Origin: Roseburia intestinalis L1-82
GTDB taxonomy: Bacteria; Bacillota; Clostridia; Lachnospirales; Lachnospiraceae
Assembly: GCF_900537995.1 (NCBI RefSeq)
Contig: NZ_LR027880.1
Span: 2,984,001-3,048,000, forward strand
DNA length: 64,000 nucleotides
Direction of reading: 5' to 3'
This document shows, one piece after another, positions 54,438-62,459 of the stretch. The notes under the pieces were generated by a model. It saw only the letters and a list, made by a program, of their open reading frames with translations, had not been told where the DNA came from and ran no database searches. Both the position numbers and the translations under genes were made by a program. Position 1 is the stretch's first letter. Each line of letters begins with the position of its first letter.

Positions 54438-54657
54438 CTGTCATCTCGCGAAATTCTTTGATGTTTAAATCCTGATTTAAACGCACGTCATAAATCGACA
54501 CAATTTTTGCATCATAGCGTCTTGCCCATCTCTGCGCCTGTTCTTTTATGATCGTGCAATAAAAACCAACGCCAAAATCTTTTATGTTGCGTCCTACGCA
54601 GATTTCCGGGTCTTCAACGGGTGTATAACCACCATGATAAACTGTCCTTTTCGCCAT
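54397..54657 (-). pseudogene. Truncated DUF3990 (ADP-ribosyltransferase-fold) gene
   Basis: 86 residues. VYHGGYTPVEDPEI, GRNIKDFGVGFYCTIIKEQA and RWARRYDAKIVSIYDVRL are the N-terminal half of DUF3990, which has an ART-like fold and is suspected to be a toxin. After MTDEWLDFI the frame leaves the family and stops within six codons, while full-length members continue for about 70 more residues. The following sequence belongs to the next gene in another frame, so a deletion seems to have fused the two loci out of frame across a T-rich run. Confidence 0.65.
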
Positions 54658-54674
54658 AATGTCTACTCTTTCTT

Positions 54675-55505
54675 CTACTCCGCCTCATGCATCTCCACTC
54701 CCGGCTTTGCCTCCACCGTATGTGTTGCCTCATAGAGTGACGCCGTCGGTGCGACCGGGCTCATGAGCACTTTTCCGGTTCCGCGGTACACATTGACGAA
54801 TCCTTCACCGCTGACTGCCGAACCCACAAGCGTTTTCGTCGATCTCTCCACAGTAAATTCCAGACCAGAGGACCAGCAGACTGCAAGATTTCCGTCAATT
54901 TTTAATTCATCATTGTCAAGTTCCACCTCAATCAGTTCTTCATACGGCACGTTACTCTCCAATGCTGCGACACCTTCCCCGACCAGACTTAAGTTGAAAA
55001 ATCCTTCTTTGCCAAGCACGGTCGATGAGATTGTTTTCCGCGCCGTCAGCTTATTTTTTACGGTTCCGGAACAGGCATAAAATATGCCATCCTCAATCGT
55101 CATGCCCTTTTCACCCCAGGATCCGACATCCACTAAGATCAGATATTTATAGGTAGGTTCTAACACCAGAATGCCGTTGCCGACGTATTCCGGTTTGACT
55201 GCTGTCTCCTTTGTGATCGCACCTTTGACCATCTTGCCGACAAAATCACCGACTCCCTTGATCCCTGTGGTTGCTTTCACATGACCTGCCATCCACTGCA
55301 TGCTGCCCGCCTGGATAATGGCAGACTCTTTTCCGTTTAGTTCAATAACGATCTGGCGTCTGCGGACACCCATTTTACTCATAAAGTACTCATTTCTCGC
55401 ATTTTCCGGCGCAACGGAGGCGTCTGACTGATACTCTAATACATGAAAATTTCCAAGACTGCTCACATATTTTCTTGCGTTGTTTTCTAAATTTTTTATA
55501 TTCAT
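54675..55505 (-). CDS. AIM24 family protein
   Basis: 276 residues. The layout QIVIELNGKESAIIQAGSMQ, GEGFVNVYRGTGKVLMSP and the paired beta-strand pattern are those of the AIM24 (TIGR00266-like) double beta-helix family. Bacterial members have no proven function; the yeast relative affects mitochondrial membrane organisation. Start after AAGGGAGTTTAA. The DUF3990 fragment lies 17 bp downstream. Confidence 0.85.
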   Translation of the reverse strand: MNIKNLENNARKYVSSLGNFHVLEYQSDASVAPENARNEYFMSKMGVRRRQIVIELNGKESAIIQAGSMQWMAGHVKATTGIKGVGDFVGKMVKGAITKETAVKPEYVGNGILVLEPTYKYLILVDVGSWGEKGMTIEDGIFYACSGTVKNKLTARKTISSTVLGKEGFFNLSLVGEGVAALESNVPYEELIEVELDNDELKIDGNLAVCWSSGLEFTVERSTKTLVGSAVSGEGFVNVYRGTGKVLMSPVAPTASLYEATHTVEAKPGVEMHEAE

Positions 55506-55583
55506 TTAAACTCCCTTTCCTGCGCTGCTTTCTAATGAAAACAAGTTTTGCACACTGATCTCCTATTCTTTCTTATCCGCTCC

Positions 55584-55613
55584 ATTATAAAACAAACCGC
55601 TTTTCTGATTCAA
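55584..55613 (-). promoter_or_regulatory. Candidate promoter of the AIM24 gene
   Basis: Minus-strand TTGAAT, 18-bp spacer, TATAAT, about 80 bp upstream of the start. Confidence 0.6.
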
Positions 55614-55653
55614 TCAATATCCGTATCATGTTTAAATCTTCAGTTGTAAAGTC

Positions 55654-55787
55654 GTTACTGTTCACTCGTACCTCGTTCCAGTAACGGATTTTGCCGATGC
55701 TTCGCATTCCAAATCGGCAAAATCTGCTGCCACCACTGTATCATACGGCATTTTCAGTTCAGAAAATGCCTGCCTGTGAACAGTAGC
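55654..55787. mobile_element. MITE-like element with terminal inverted repeats and target duplication
   Basis: 134 bp bounded by GTTACTGTTCAC (55654-55665) and GTGAACAGTAGC (55776-55787), inverted repeats matching at 11 of 12 positions. GTAAAGTC flanks both sides (55646-55653 and 55788-55795), consistent with an 8-bp target duplication. Inside are two strong hairpins: GATTTTGCCGAT/ATCGGCAAAATC and GGCATTTTC/GAAAATGCC. No coding capacity. It inserted across the last codons of the HelD-fusion gene and supplies its present stop. Confidence 0.8.
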
Positions 55788-58700
55788 GTAAAGTCAATGT
55801 TCTCTGGTAGATCTCAACCAATTTTTCACGGTTCTTTTCGCTGATAAAATAATAATCGCTCTGACTCCCCTCTGCCATGATATAAGGTCCAAAAGTCCGT
55901 ATCCCACAAAACAGCACGGTTCCTTTTGATGCTACGGCAAGCCCGTATCCCTTTTCCGATATTACAAGCGGCATTCTTAACTTTTTTCCTCCATGGGAAA
56001 TATATTTTGCTTTTGCTGTCACATCCATAAAATCAGCAGCAAGCAGTCCCTTTGCTTTCAAATGTTCGGACTTTTCCCAGTCAAAAAATATCCAGTTACA
56101 TCTGCCTTCCTGAAACCTTGGCTCCTCCGCTTTTTCCGCAAGCAACAGTTGCTTTTTCTCATTGTAAAAACAGACCGCTCCATTATTTTTTGCAATGCGC
56201 ACGGTAACTTTTTCCGTTGCAATTTCCACCAGCGTTTTGGATTCCTTTGCACTCCATGAAAATGCTGTATCCGCCTTTCCTTTCCATGCTGTATCGCCAA
56301 TTTTTTCCGTGACACCCTTCACGAAACTGACCCGGATCACCTCCGGTGTGATCGGTGTGATGCGTAAAAGTCCGTACATACTGGAAAGTTCCACATAGCT
56401 TTTTGTCTTTTTGATCCATTTGATGGCAAAATTGTTTCGGGAATGGCCTTTAACACGGAGGATCGCATTGTCCGGGATCGCGCCAAATTCGTACGGAGAC
56501 AGGATGATTTCCTCCGTATGGTTTTCTTCGTTTTTTCCAGCGCTGTCTGCTGCTTTTCTGACTGGCGCTGCCACAGCTCTCTTATAGGCAGATGCCATTT
56601 TCTGCCCTGTCAATGTTTTTCCTCTTGCCTCAGCCTCATTTTCTTTCCCCTGCGGTTTAATGACAATGCGCTTCGGACCGATATACTCGCGCTCTGCCAT
56701 ATCCTTTGCGCCCTCGATCCTGCGCTGCTGTTCGATCTCTTTTTCCGTGTGCTGCACCCGTTCAAATTCCGCTGCTTTTGTCAAGGTTTCTGCCGCAAAC
56801 TCTTTCATATGTTTTCCTTCCTGGACTTTGTCGGCAAGGATCCCGGTCAGTTTTCCACGGTACAAAACCACAAGTTCATGCAGTGCGCGGGTCGCAGCCA
56901 CATACAGAAGTTTGACATGCCCGTTATCCGACGGGTATTTTTCCTGCGTCGGATCAAACAGCAGCACAGCATCAAATTCAAGTCCTTTCGTGTAGGAGAC
57001 AGGAAGCACCATGACGCCATCCCCGAACTCGGCTTTTTCCAGATCTGTTTCTACAATTTTTACATATTTCTTTAGTTCTTCCGCAACCTGTGCCGCTTCC
57101 GCCTCATCACGACAGATCACAGCGATCGTCTCATAACCGTCCTGCTGCCATTTTTTGATCGTGGTGACGGTATCTGCCAGCAATTTATTTTCATCCGGAC
57201 ATGCCACCGTCTGCACCGGATTTCCGTGACGGATAATCGGCTCTACCGGATAAATGGAAAAGTCTCCATGGCGCAGGATCTCGTTTGCATACTCTGAAAT
57301 CTCCACCGTGTTGCGGTAACTTTTCCTAAGAAGTCCAAACGCATCGAAGATCCCGGTCAAAATCAGTTTTTTCAACTCTTCCCAGTCGTTTAAACCATAC
57401 TCAAAATGAATATTCTGGGATGTATCACCCATGATCGTGTAAGTACAGCCATACAGACAGTAATGCAGGCATCTGTATGACATCATGCCAAAGTCCTGCG
57501 CCTCATCAATCACTACATGGCTCGCCTCACGCACCGGATCCGTCTCTTTGATCCTCTTGTAAATATATGCAAGCGCCGCAAGATCATAGACATCAAACGA
57601 GTTTTCCGGCACATCGACTTCTTTTCCTGCCTCCTGCTGCGCAAGTAAAAATTCTCTGTAAAAAGTAAATACAGATTCTCTCCATTTTCCATCCCCAAAA
57701 TAAGACGCGTATTTTTTGTCTAAAATCTTTTTCTCTTTTGGCGGAAAAGTCACGGACTTCCCGGAAACCTCATTTTCATATTTTGCATACAAAATCTCAT
57801 TTAACATGAGTATCTTGCTCTGCATGGAAACTTTCGGATTATTTTTTAAATAACGTCCGATCTGCTCCTTTGATAACAGGAGATTTCCAGTCTTTTCCAT
57901 ATAAATGTCTTCTTTTGCGATCGACTGATTCTCATAGTTCTGGCAGAATTTTTCTAAATCCAGAAACCACGCCGTGCCGCCCTTGATGCTGTTTTTTGCA
58001 TCTGTCTTGTCGATATTGTGGTAAGAAAACCGCGTCTCGTCCCAATCCTCATACAAAAGGCGGATGAAAAGCTGCTCCATCGTCATCTGACGGATTCCAT
58101 ACACATCAAGTTCCGGCAGAACACTTGTGATATAATTCAAAAGAATCCGGTTGCTTCCTATAATATAAAAGTCCTCCGGGCGGAAATCATCTTTATAATT
58201 ATATAGAATATAGGAAATACGGTGCATCGCCACTGTCGTTTTTCCGGAACCGGCGACACCCTGCACAATGATGTTCGTTTTCGGCGAACGGCGGATAATG
58301 AGGTTCTGCTCTTTCTGGATCGTCGCAATGATCTCGCCCAAAACTGCCTTTTTATTTTTGGCAAGGTATTTTGTCAGCAGTTCATCGTTGGCGACCACAT
58401 CCGAATCAAAGAAATCTTTTAACCGGTCATTTTCAATCTCGTAAGTGCGCTTGCGTTTCAGATCAATCTCAAATGTCCCCTCAGAGCTCACGGTATACTG
58501 GCATGTTCCCATCCTGCTCTCATAGTATACTGATGCAATCGGTGCCCGCCAGTCGAGCACGACCGGATCAGAGCTGCTGTCCGTGATGCCGACTCTTCCA
58601 ATATAATAAGCCTCATCCGCTTTCGCCTTTGGATCCCTGAAATCAATGCGCCCAAAATACGGCTTCTTACGCGCCTTTTCATAGCGCACCAGTTCCCGTT

Positions 58701-59559
58701 CATCCTCCTTTAACCGCGCGGTTGCATTGTTCCAGAGTGCCAGTCCTTCCTTATCCTTTGCATCGTAGACTTCGAGGAGATCGGCAAGATCTTCATTGAT
58801 CTTCCGGATATCTTCTTTCGCATGATCTAAATTATCCTGCGCAATCTCTATGATTTTACTGAGCTGATGCTCCTCGTCTTCCTTTGTCAGACCAGGGAAT
58901 TTCTTAAACAGCTTTATGATCTCATCTAACGAATCCACCCTCGCTGCCAGCTTCCCACGCAATGCCTCATCCGGTTCGGTCTGATCCGGCACCATCACAA
59001 CATTACAGCCTGCACCATAAGCACTGCATACACCGTTTGGGGAATCCTCAACTGCGATACATTCCTCCGGCAAAAGCGCAAGCTGTCTGCATGCATACTG
59101 ATAGATATCCGGTGAAGGCTTTCCATGTTCCACCATCGTTGCACAGATGATCTGATCAAAATAACCGTAAAGACCAAGCTGCTTTAAATACTGTTCCGTA
59201 CGCACCTGATCTGTCGCCGTCGCGATTGCACGGCGAATACCCTGTGCCTTTAAATAATCAAGAAGTTCGATTGCACCTTTTTTGATTTCAATTCCGTTTT
59301 TCTCCAGATATTCTCCCATAATCTGTTTGCGGTAGTTTCGGATCGCAATATAATCCAGATCCGGATCATGAAACATTTCTTTTAAATGCTGTGGTGCATA
59401 CGGCTGTCCGAGTGACCGCATGGTAAGTGCCTGCTCGTCCGTCATCTCATATCCAAAATGCGCTAATGCCTTTGGCCAGAACATGCGGTAATATTTTTCC
59501 GTATCGATCAATGTGCCGTCCATGTCAAAAATTACTGCTTTTATCTTTTTTATATTCAT
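55759..59559 (-). CDS. HAD phosphatase - HelD helicase - GH31 N-domain fusion protein
   Basis: 1266 residues in one uninterrupted frame. Residues 1-217: HAD hydrolase of the beta-phosphoglucomutase type, with DMDGT (12-16), TATD (114-117), HGKPSPD (145-151) and VEDSPNG (170-176). Residues about 222-955: HelD-type superfamily 1 helicase, with an N-terminal coiled coil (231-265), DWRAPIASVYYES (336-348), Walker A GVAGSGKT (434-441), DEAQ (685-688), GDTSQ (711-715), KSYRN (746-750) and VAATRA (887-892). HelD recycles RNA polymerase. After a basic linker, residues about 1055-1255 resemble the N-terminal beta-sandwich of GH31 glycosidases (KAKYISHG, LVISEKGYGLAV, SDYYFIS), but no catalytic barrel follows. 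The last residues RYCSQAGIF are encoded by the MITE. Confidence 0.88.
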   Translation of the reverse strand: MNIKKIKAVIFDMDGTLIDTEKYYRMFWPKALAHFGYEMTDEQALTMRSLGQPYAPQHLKEMFHDPDLDYIAIRNYRKQIMGEYLEKNGIEIKKGAIELLDYLKAQGIRRAIATATDQVRTEQYLKQLGLYGYFDQIICATMVEHGKPSPDIYQYACRQLALLPEECIAVEDSPNGVCSAYGAGCNVVMVPDQTEPDEALRGKLAARVDSLDEIIKLFKKFPGLTKEDEEHQLSKIIEIAQDNLDHAKEDIRKINEDLADLLEVYDAKDKEGLALWNNATARLKEDERELVRYEKARKKPYFGRIDFRDPKAKADEAYYIGRVGITDSSSDPVVLDWRAPIASVYYESRMGTCQYTVSSEGTFEIDLKRKRTYEIENDRLKDFFDSDVVANDELLTKYLAKNKKAVLGEIIATIQKEQNLIIRRSPKTNIIVQGVAGSGKTTVAMHRISYILYNYKDDFRPEDFYIIGSNRILLNYITSVLPELDVYGIRQMTMEQLFIRLLYEDWDETRFSYHNIDKTDAKNSIKGGTAWFLDLEKFCQNYENQSIAKEDIYMEKTGNLLLSKEQIGRYLKNNPKVSMQSKILMLNEILYAKYENEVSGKSVTFPPKEKKILDKKYASYFGDGKWRESVFTFYREFLLAQQEAGKEVDVPENSFDVYDLAALAYIYKRIKETDPVREASHVVIDEAQDFGMMSYRCLHYCLYGCTYTIMGDTSQNIHFEYGLNDWEELKKLILTGIFDAFGLLRKSYRNTVEISEYANEILRHGDFSIYPVEPIIRHGNPVQTVACPDENKLLADTVTTIKKWQQDGYETIAVICRDEAEAAQVAEELKKYVKIVETDLEKAEFGDGVMVLPVSYTKGLEFDAVLLFDPTQEKYPSDNGHVKLLYVAATRALHELVVLYRGKLTGILADKVQEGKHMKEFAAETLTKAAEFERVQHTEKEIEQQRRIEGAKDMAEREYIGPKRIVIKPQGKENEAEARGKTLTGQKMASAYKRAVAAPVRKAADSAGKNEENHTEEIILSPYEFGAIPDNAILRVKGHSRNNFAIKWIKKTKSYVELSSMYGLLRITPITPEVIRVSFVKGVTEKIGDTAWKGKADTAFSWSAKESKTLVEIATEKVTVRIAKNNGAVCFYNEKKQLLLAEKAEEPRFQEGRCNWIFFDWEKSEHLKAKGLLAADFMDVTAKAKYISHGGKKLRMPLVISEKGYGLAVASKGTVLFCGIRTFGPYIMAEGSQSDYYFISEKNREKLVEIYQRTLTLRYCSQAGIF

Positions 59560-59819
59560 GTTTTTCCTCTTCTATCCCGAACCATTACCTCAATTATACA
59601 ACAACCGGCTACATAAATCCCAGACAGAACTATTGTCGTGAATTAGAATATTTTAACACATTTATTTTCACACGACAACGCTATTTCGAATGGCTGATAC
59701 ATTCTGACGGATGGCAGAGCCAAAATCTTTTGAAAATGATTCTTTTCGCATACGAAACTGTCACAGAGGAAGCAAAAGACTATGTATCTTTATGACCTGC
59801 ATACAAGACAAACTATATT
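59560..59819. other. Intergenic region with an inverted repeat and a possible coding scrap
   Basis: TTGTCGTG (about 59633) is repeated inverted as CACGACAA at about 59672, a 31-nt loop apart. On the plus strand 59688-59795 an open stretch reads FEWLIHSDGWQSQNLLKMIL and ends in a stop. It looks like the tail of a lost gene, not identified. Confidence 0.35.
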
Positions 59820-60086
59820 TCAGACGTTCCATCGTGGCTCTTTTGCATACCCCATAAACAGATCAAAGATCGCACGGTAGCCTTCTTCCTTGATATGCAT
59901 TCCCTCAATCGTATACTCTGCTTTTAGATTTCCATCCCGGTCTTTTAACGGATCATTGATATCTATATATTTTGCATGATGTCTTTCCGCAAGCTCCTGC
60001 ACTGCCTTATTTGCCATCGCATTTTTCCCCGGTACCACTTCCTGATTCAATTTACTGTAACGTGCAATTTTTTCTTCTTTCGTCAT
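59820..60086 (-). pseudogene. SGNH/GDSL hydrolase, C-terminal remnant
   Basis: 88 residues: HHAKYIDINDPLKDRDGN followed by YTIEGMHIKEEGYRAIFD is the end of SGNH hydrolases, holding the catalytic His. The usual Asp three residues before it reads Glu, and the GDS serine block is absent. Translation is still well set up: its ATG follows GAGGAGGATTAAC, in which the TAA is the LysR stop, so the two are coupled. Either a shortened gene still made or an inactive leftover. Confidence 0.65.
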
Positions 60087-60087
60087 G

Positions 60088-60957
60088 TTAATCCTCCTCG
60101 AATTCCATTTCCTTAATAAATGCTTCCACTTCTGCCGGCAAACGTTCCTCGCGCCATGCTAACAATATCTCGGTTGTAAGATCAGCGTCCGTAATGCCAT
60201 AAACACTCATCGAGTCAGACACACGCATGGACTCTGGCAAAATTGCCACTCCAATCCCTTTTTCTGCAATTGTCATCGCTGTTCTTGCATCCTCACATTC
60301 ATAATAGATATCGCAGGTCAGTCCAACAGCCTCAAACGCTGAAATAATATAATTCCGATACCGGTGTGATAATATCAGATGTTCCTTTGACAATTCTCTC
60401 AAACTAATCTGTGATCCATCCTTTTTCCTGAATCCCTCTATTCCCTCATATCCATCTGCTGCCACGGCAGCCAGTTTTTCCCGAATCAGCCTCTTTGTCT
60501 TACAACCGTTCAGCGTGATCGGCGTACGCAGTGTTGTGATATCTATCATGTGCTTTTCTAATTGTTCTTTTAAATTGAATGTCGATCCCTCATGAATATC
60601 AAAATGAATCCCCGGATATTGTTTTGAAAACCTCTCAATATATTCTGACATCATCAGAACCGTAGATGGTGTAATACCAATATGTATCGTTGCAGACTGG
60701 CTTGCCTTGACCACCTCACGCTTTGTAACATCTAACATTTTTAAAATGCTGCCAGACCTTGCATACAACACCTTTCCAGCTTCTGTCAATGTAATTTTCT
60801 TTGTTCCACGAAAAAAAAGCTGTACATTAAGTTCTTCTTCAAGCATTTTCATCTGATAACTGACCGGTGGCTGTGTCATTTTAAGAACTTTCGCAGCACC
60901 ACTCACCGTTCCCTCTTCCACCACTGCACGAAAATATTCCAACTGTCTGATTTCCAT
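60088..60957 (-). CDS. LysR-type transcriptional regulator
   Basis: 289 residues. N-terminal winged helix (MEIRQLEYFRAVVEEGTVSG, PPVSYQMKMLEEELNVQLF) and periplasmic-binding-fold effector domain (IHIGITPSTVLMMSEYIERF, ARTAMTIAEKGIGVAILPES). Divergent from the MATE gene across a 137-bp AT-rich region with a perfect palindrome, the usual arrangement in which LysR regulates the neighbouring gene and itself. Confidence 0.92.
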   Translation of the reverse strand: MEIRQLEYFRAVVEEGTVSGAAKVLKMTQPPVSYQMKMLEEELNVQLFFRGTKKITLTEAGKVLYARSGSILKMLDVTKREVVKASQSATIHIGITPSTVLMMSEYIERFSKQYPGIHFDIHEGSTFNLKEQLEKHMIDITTLRTPITLNGCKTKRLIREKLAAVAADGYEGIEGFRKKDGSQISLRELSKEHLILSHRYRNYIISAFEAVGLTCDIYYECEDARTAMTIAEKGIGVAILPESMRVSDSMSVYGITDADLTTEILLAWREERLPAEVEAFIKEMEFEED

Positions 60958-60986
60958 GTTTCCCTCTTCTCCTGTTTTTGTCAGTA

Positions 60987-61034
60987 TATATAAAAAATAT
61001 TGTTTTATGATATAAAATAAATATTTTTTATATA
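60987..61034. promoter_or_regulatory. Palindrome between LysR and MATE genes, putative operator
   Basis: TATATAAAAAATATT (60987-61001) and its exact inverse AATATTTTTTATATA (61020-61034), with 18 bp between. The region is almost pure A/T, so chance palindromes are more likely than usual. Confidence 0.45.
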
Positions 61035-61094
61035 TTATAATTTATGCTATACTGGTTTTCAAGAATTAAATTTTTCACAAAAATGAGGATTACC

Positions 61095-62459
61095 ATGAAA
61101 CGCATTGATTTTGAAAACGGAACCGTAACTGAAAATATATTAAGCGCTGCCCTCCCTATGCTTGCAGCTCAGATTTTAAGTCTGCTCTATAACATTGTAG
61201 ACCGCATTTATATTGGTCGTATCCCGAATATCGGGACCACAGCGCTTGGTGCTGTCGGACTTTGTTTTCCGCTTATTATGATCATCACGGCTTGCAGCAA
61301 TCTGTTCGGGAGCGGCGGCGCACCGCTTTTTTCGATCAACCGTGGAAAAGGTGATAAAGAACAGGCAAACAGGATCTTAAATACCTCTTTTTCCATGGTA
61401 TGTGCCAGTGCACTCCTCCTGATGGGAACCGGTCTTCTCTTTGCAAAACCGCTTCTCATTCTTTTTGGTGCCTCAAAAAATGCTCTGACTTTTGCCAGAC
61501 CTTATATGATGCTGTATCTGCTCGGTACACTTCCATCCATGATTGCTACCGGCATGAACCCTTTTATCAATGCACAGGGTTATTCCACAACCGGGATGTT
61601 TTCCGTGGCAATCGGTGCAATCGCAAACATTCTCCTGGATCCGCTCTTTATTTTTACCTTCCATCTGGGCGTAAACGGTGCAGCGGCCGCCACTGTATTG
61701 TCACAGATTTTATCTGCACTGTTTGTGTTTCATTTTCTGCGCCGCAAAGCGGAGATCAAAGTCCGCCTGCTTCGAAAAAATGAACTTTCCTCCTGCATTC
61801 CTCTCGCGAAAAGTATCATCAGCCTCGGTACATCCGGTTTTATCATGCAGCTCGCCAACAGTCTCGTCTCCATCTGCTGCAATCATGTACTCTCCGTCAC
61901 CGGTGGCGATGTGTACGTCTCTGTCATGACAATTGTCTCAAGTGTCCGCCAGATGGTGGAAACTCCGATCTATGCGATCACGGAAGGTTCCTCCCCAATC
62001 ATAAGCTACAACTATGGTGCCCTCCGCCCCGCGCGCGTCAAAAAAGCCGGCATCACGATGGCTCTTATGGCGCTCGTCTATACCGGCCTCATGTGGAGCG
62101 TGATCATTCTCGCCCCGGAATATTTAATTAGTGTTTTCAGTTCGGATACAGCACTGTCAGCAGATGCCGTTCCCGCATTAAAACTGTATTTTGCTGCATT
62201 TATCTTTATGGATCTGCAGTATATCGGTCAGACTGTTTTCAAATCTTTAAACAAACGGAAACAGGCGATCTTCTTTTCCCTGCTGCGCAAGGTGTTTATC
62301 GTTGTACCGCTGACCTATCTTCTGCCATACACTTTCCACATGGGAACGGACGGCGTATTTCTTGCAGAACCCGTATCAAATGTGATCGGTGGCAGTCTGT
62401 GTTTTATCACAATGCTGTTTACGGTTCTGCCGGAACTGAACCGGATGGAAAATCAGTAA
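61095..62459 (+). CDS. MATE family efflux transporter
   Basis: 454 residues from the ATG of MKRIDFENGTVTENIL, with GAGGATTACC upstream; the longer frame from 61044 lacks a site. Twelve membrane helices in two related halves (PMLAAQILSLLYNIVDRIYIG near the start, and TSGFIMQLANSLVSICCNHV at the second half). Expels drugs or toxic metabolites against Na+ or H+. Probably controlled by the divergent LysR protein. The 3' end overlaps recQ by 41 bp. Confidence 0.93.
   Translation: MKRIDFENGTVTENILSAALPMLAAQILSLLYNIVDRIYIGRIPNIGTTALGAVGLCFPLIMIITACSNLFGSGGAPLFSINRGKGDKEQANRILNTSFSMVCASALLLMGTGLLFAKPLLILFGASKNALTFARPYMMLYLLGTLPSMIATGMNPFINAQGYSTTGMFSVAIGAIANILLDPLFIFTFHLGVNGAAAATVLSQILSALFVFHFLRRKAEIKVRLLRKNELSSCIPLAKSIISLGTSGFIMQLANSLVSICCNHVLSVTGGDVYVSVMTIVSSVRQMVETPIYAITEGSSPIISYNYGALRPARVKKAGITMALMALVYTGLMWSVIILAPEYLISVFSSDTALSADAVPALKLYFAAFIFMDLQYIGQTVFKSLNKRKQAIFFSLLRKVFIVVPLTYLLPYTFHMGTDGVFLAEPVSNVIGGSLCFITMLFTVLPELNRMENQ

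Noticed and set aside
59427..59795. Plus-strand open frame of 122 codons across the start of the HAD-HelD gene
   Set aside because: Most of it is antisense to the HAD domain; only the last 35 codons outside the gene look possibly coding, and no ribosome site or family match is visible. Kept only as a region note.
60987..61034. AT-palindrome considered as a replication or attachment site
   Set aside because: Low sequence complexity and position between divergent LysR and MATE genes make a regulatory site or chance the simpler explanations.
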